DNA of 5,340 bases from an uncultured Prevotella sp. GTDB lineage: Bacteria; Bacteroidota; Bacteroidia; Bacteroidales; Bacteroidaceae. Below the pieces are notes generated by a model that saw only the letters and a list, made by a program, of their open reading frames with translations, was not told the DNA's origin and searched no databases. The stretch lies in the NCBI GenBank assembly GCA_900770845.1, contig CAAGLS010000230.1, positions 1 to 5,340 of the forward strand, written 5' to 3'. Numbering within the stretch: the first letter of the stretch is position 1; each line of letters starts with the position of its first letter. Shown here piece by piece: positions 5,174 through 5,340 of the stretch. A program made the translations under genes and the position numbers.

Positions 5174-5340
5174 AGGTCGGTTCTAAAAATTAGGTCGCGG
5201 CGTATTGGCTCAGCGCCCACCTTTTCTCGCCATGGCAGAGCTCAAGCAAGCTTGGCTTTGCTCATTTGGCTTATCGAAAAGGTTCTGCCAGCTATCGGGA
5301 CTCAAAACGTAAGTTGAAGAGGGAGTGTAGCGGGCTACAC
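5174..5340. other. Downstream region without a convincing gene; several inverted repeats
   Basis: No gene is supported here. What is visible: TTTTAG/CTAAAA (5170-5175/5183-5188) overlapping the terminator tail; TTAGGTCG twice (5172-5179, 5190-5197); a 7-bp inverted repeat TGGCAGA/TCTGCCA (5233-5239/5284-5290) enclosing a 6-bp hairpin AGCAAG/TTTGCT (5245-5250/5257-5262); and the palindrome at the right edge. A minus-strand frame is open from the window edge to a TGA at 5210 (43 codons), and a 26-codon plus-strand frame runs 5232-5312. Neither has homology that I recognise. It may be a non-coding interspersed element or the 3' side of a neighbouring gene. Confidence 0.4.
5325..5340. repeat. Perfect inverted repeat cut by the window edge
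   Basis: GTGTAGC (5325-5331) and GCTACAC (5334-5340) are exact reverse complements around GG. The bases before it are AGAGGGA, so the stem may continue beyond the window if the next bases are TCCCTCT, which would make a long terminator-like or bidirectional hairpin. Only the 7-bp core is visible. Confidence 0.55.

Noticed and set aside
4429..5220. 263-codon minus-strand frame opposite the end of the large gene
   Set aside because: It runs antisense through conserved Ig-OB repeat coding DNA and through the terminator hairpin, and is Val/Leu/Gly-rich like the other antisense shadows; the same holds for 3424-3978.

Overview
The window looks like chromosomal DNA of a member of the Bacteroidales, most like Prevotella or a close relative. 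The evidence is promoters of the TAnnTTTG type (256-263, 2647-2654, 2741-2748), genes without Shine-Dalgarno sites but with A/T-rich leaders, a tRNA without an encoded CCA end, and secreted proteins ending in the 'YNL.GQ.V ... GI.(V/I)R.GKK' tail seen throughout this order. The genus is an inference. All convincing genes are on the + strand.

Layout. Positions 1-231 are non-coding and hold two exact 58-bp direct repeats (10-67 and 90-147) that end in ATGCATT microrepeats. A well-formed promoter (232-263) drives a class II tRNA-Tyr(GTA) at 282-363, followed by an intrinsic terminator (373-413). Two secreted-protein genes lie 12 bp apart: a beta-rich protein with an OB-like module and a C-terminal sorting-type tail (437-1453), and a DNA/RNA non-specific endonuclease of the NUC/Endonuclease_NS family (1466-2509). 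A strong terminator closes this pair (2529-2569). A 383-bp gap then holds two TAnnTTTG boxes, a probable 5' leader with a stem-loop just upstream of the start, and small repeats. The third gene (2893-5112) encodes a 739-residue secreted modular protein: signal peptide, jelly-roll-like module, two tandem Ig-like + OB-like units and a sorting-type tail. It ends in a 15-bp hairpin capped by GCAA (5134-5173). The last 165 bp show no convincing gene, but have several inverted repeats and a perfect palindrome cut by the window edge.

How the parts may work together. The first two genes look like one transcription unit for a secreted nuclease and a companion surface or extracellular protein. The companion's OB-like module is clearly related to the two in the large third protein. 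OB-folds of this kind are often found in extracellular nucleic-acid-processing proteins, so a shared theme of binding and degrading extracellular DNA or RNA is plausible but unproven. The large protein seems to be expressed on its own and probably strongly, judging by its promoter box and C/G-ending codons. No defence system, mobile element or CRISPR array is supported.
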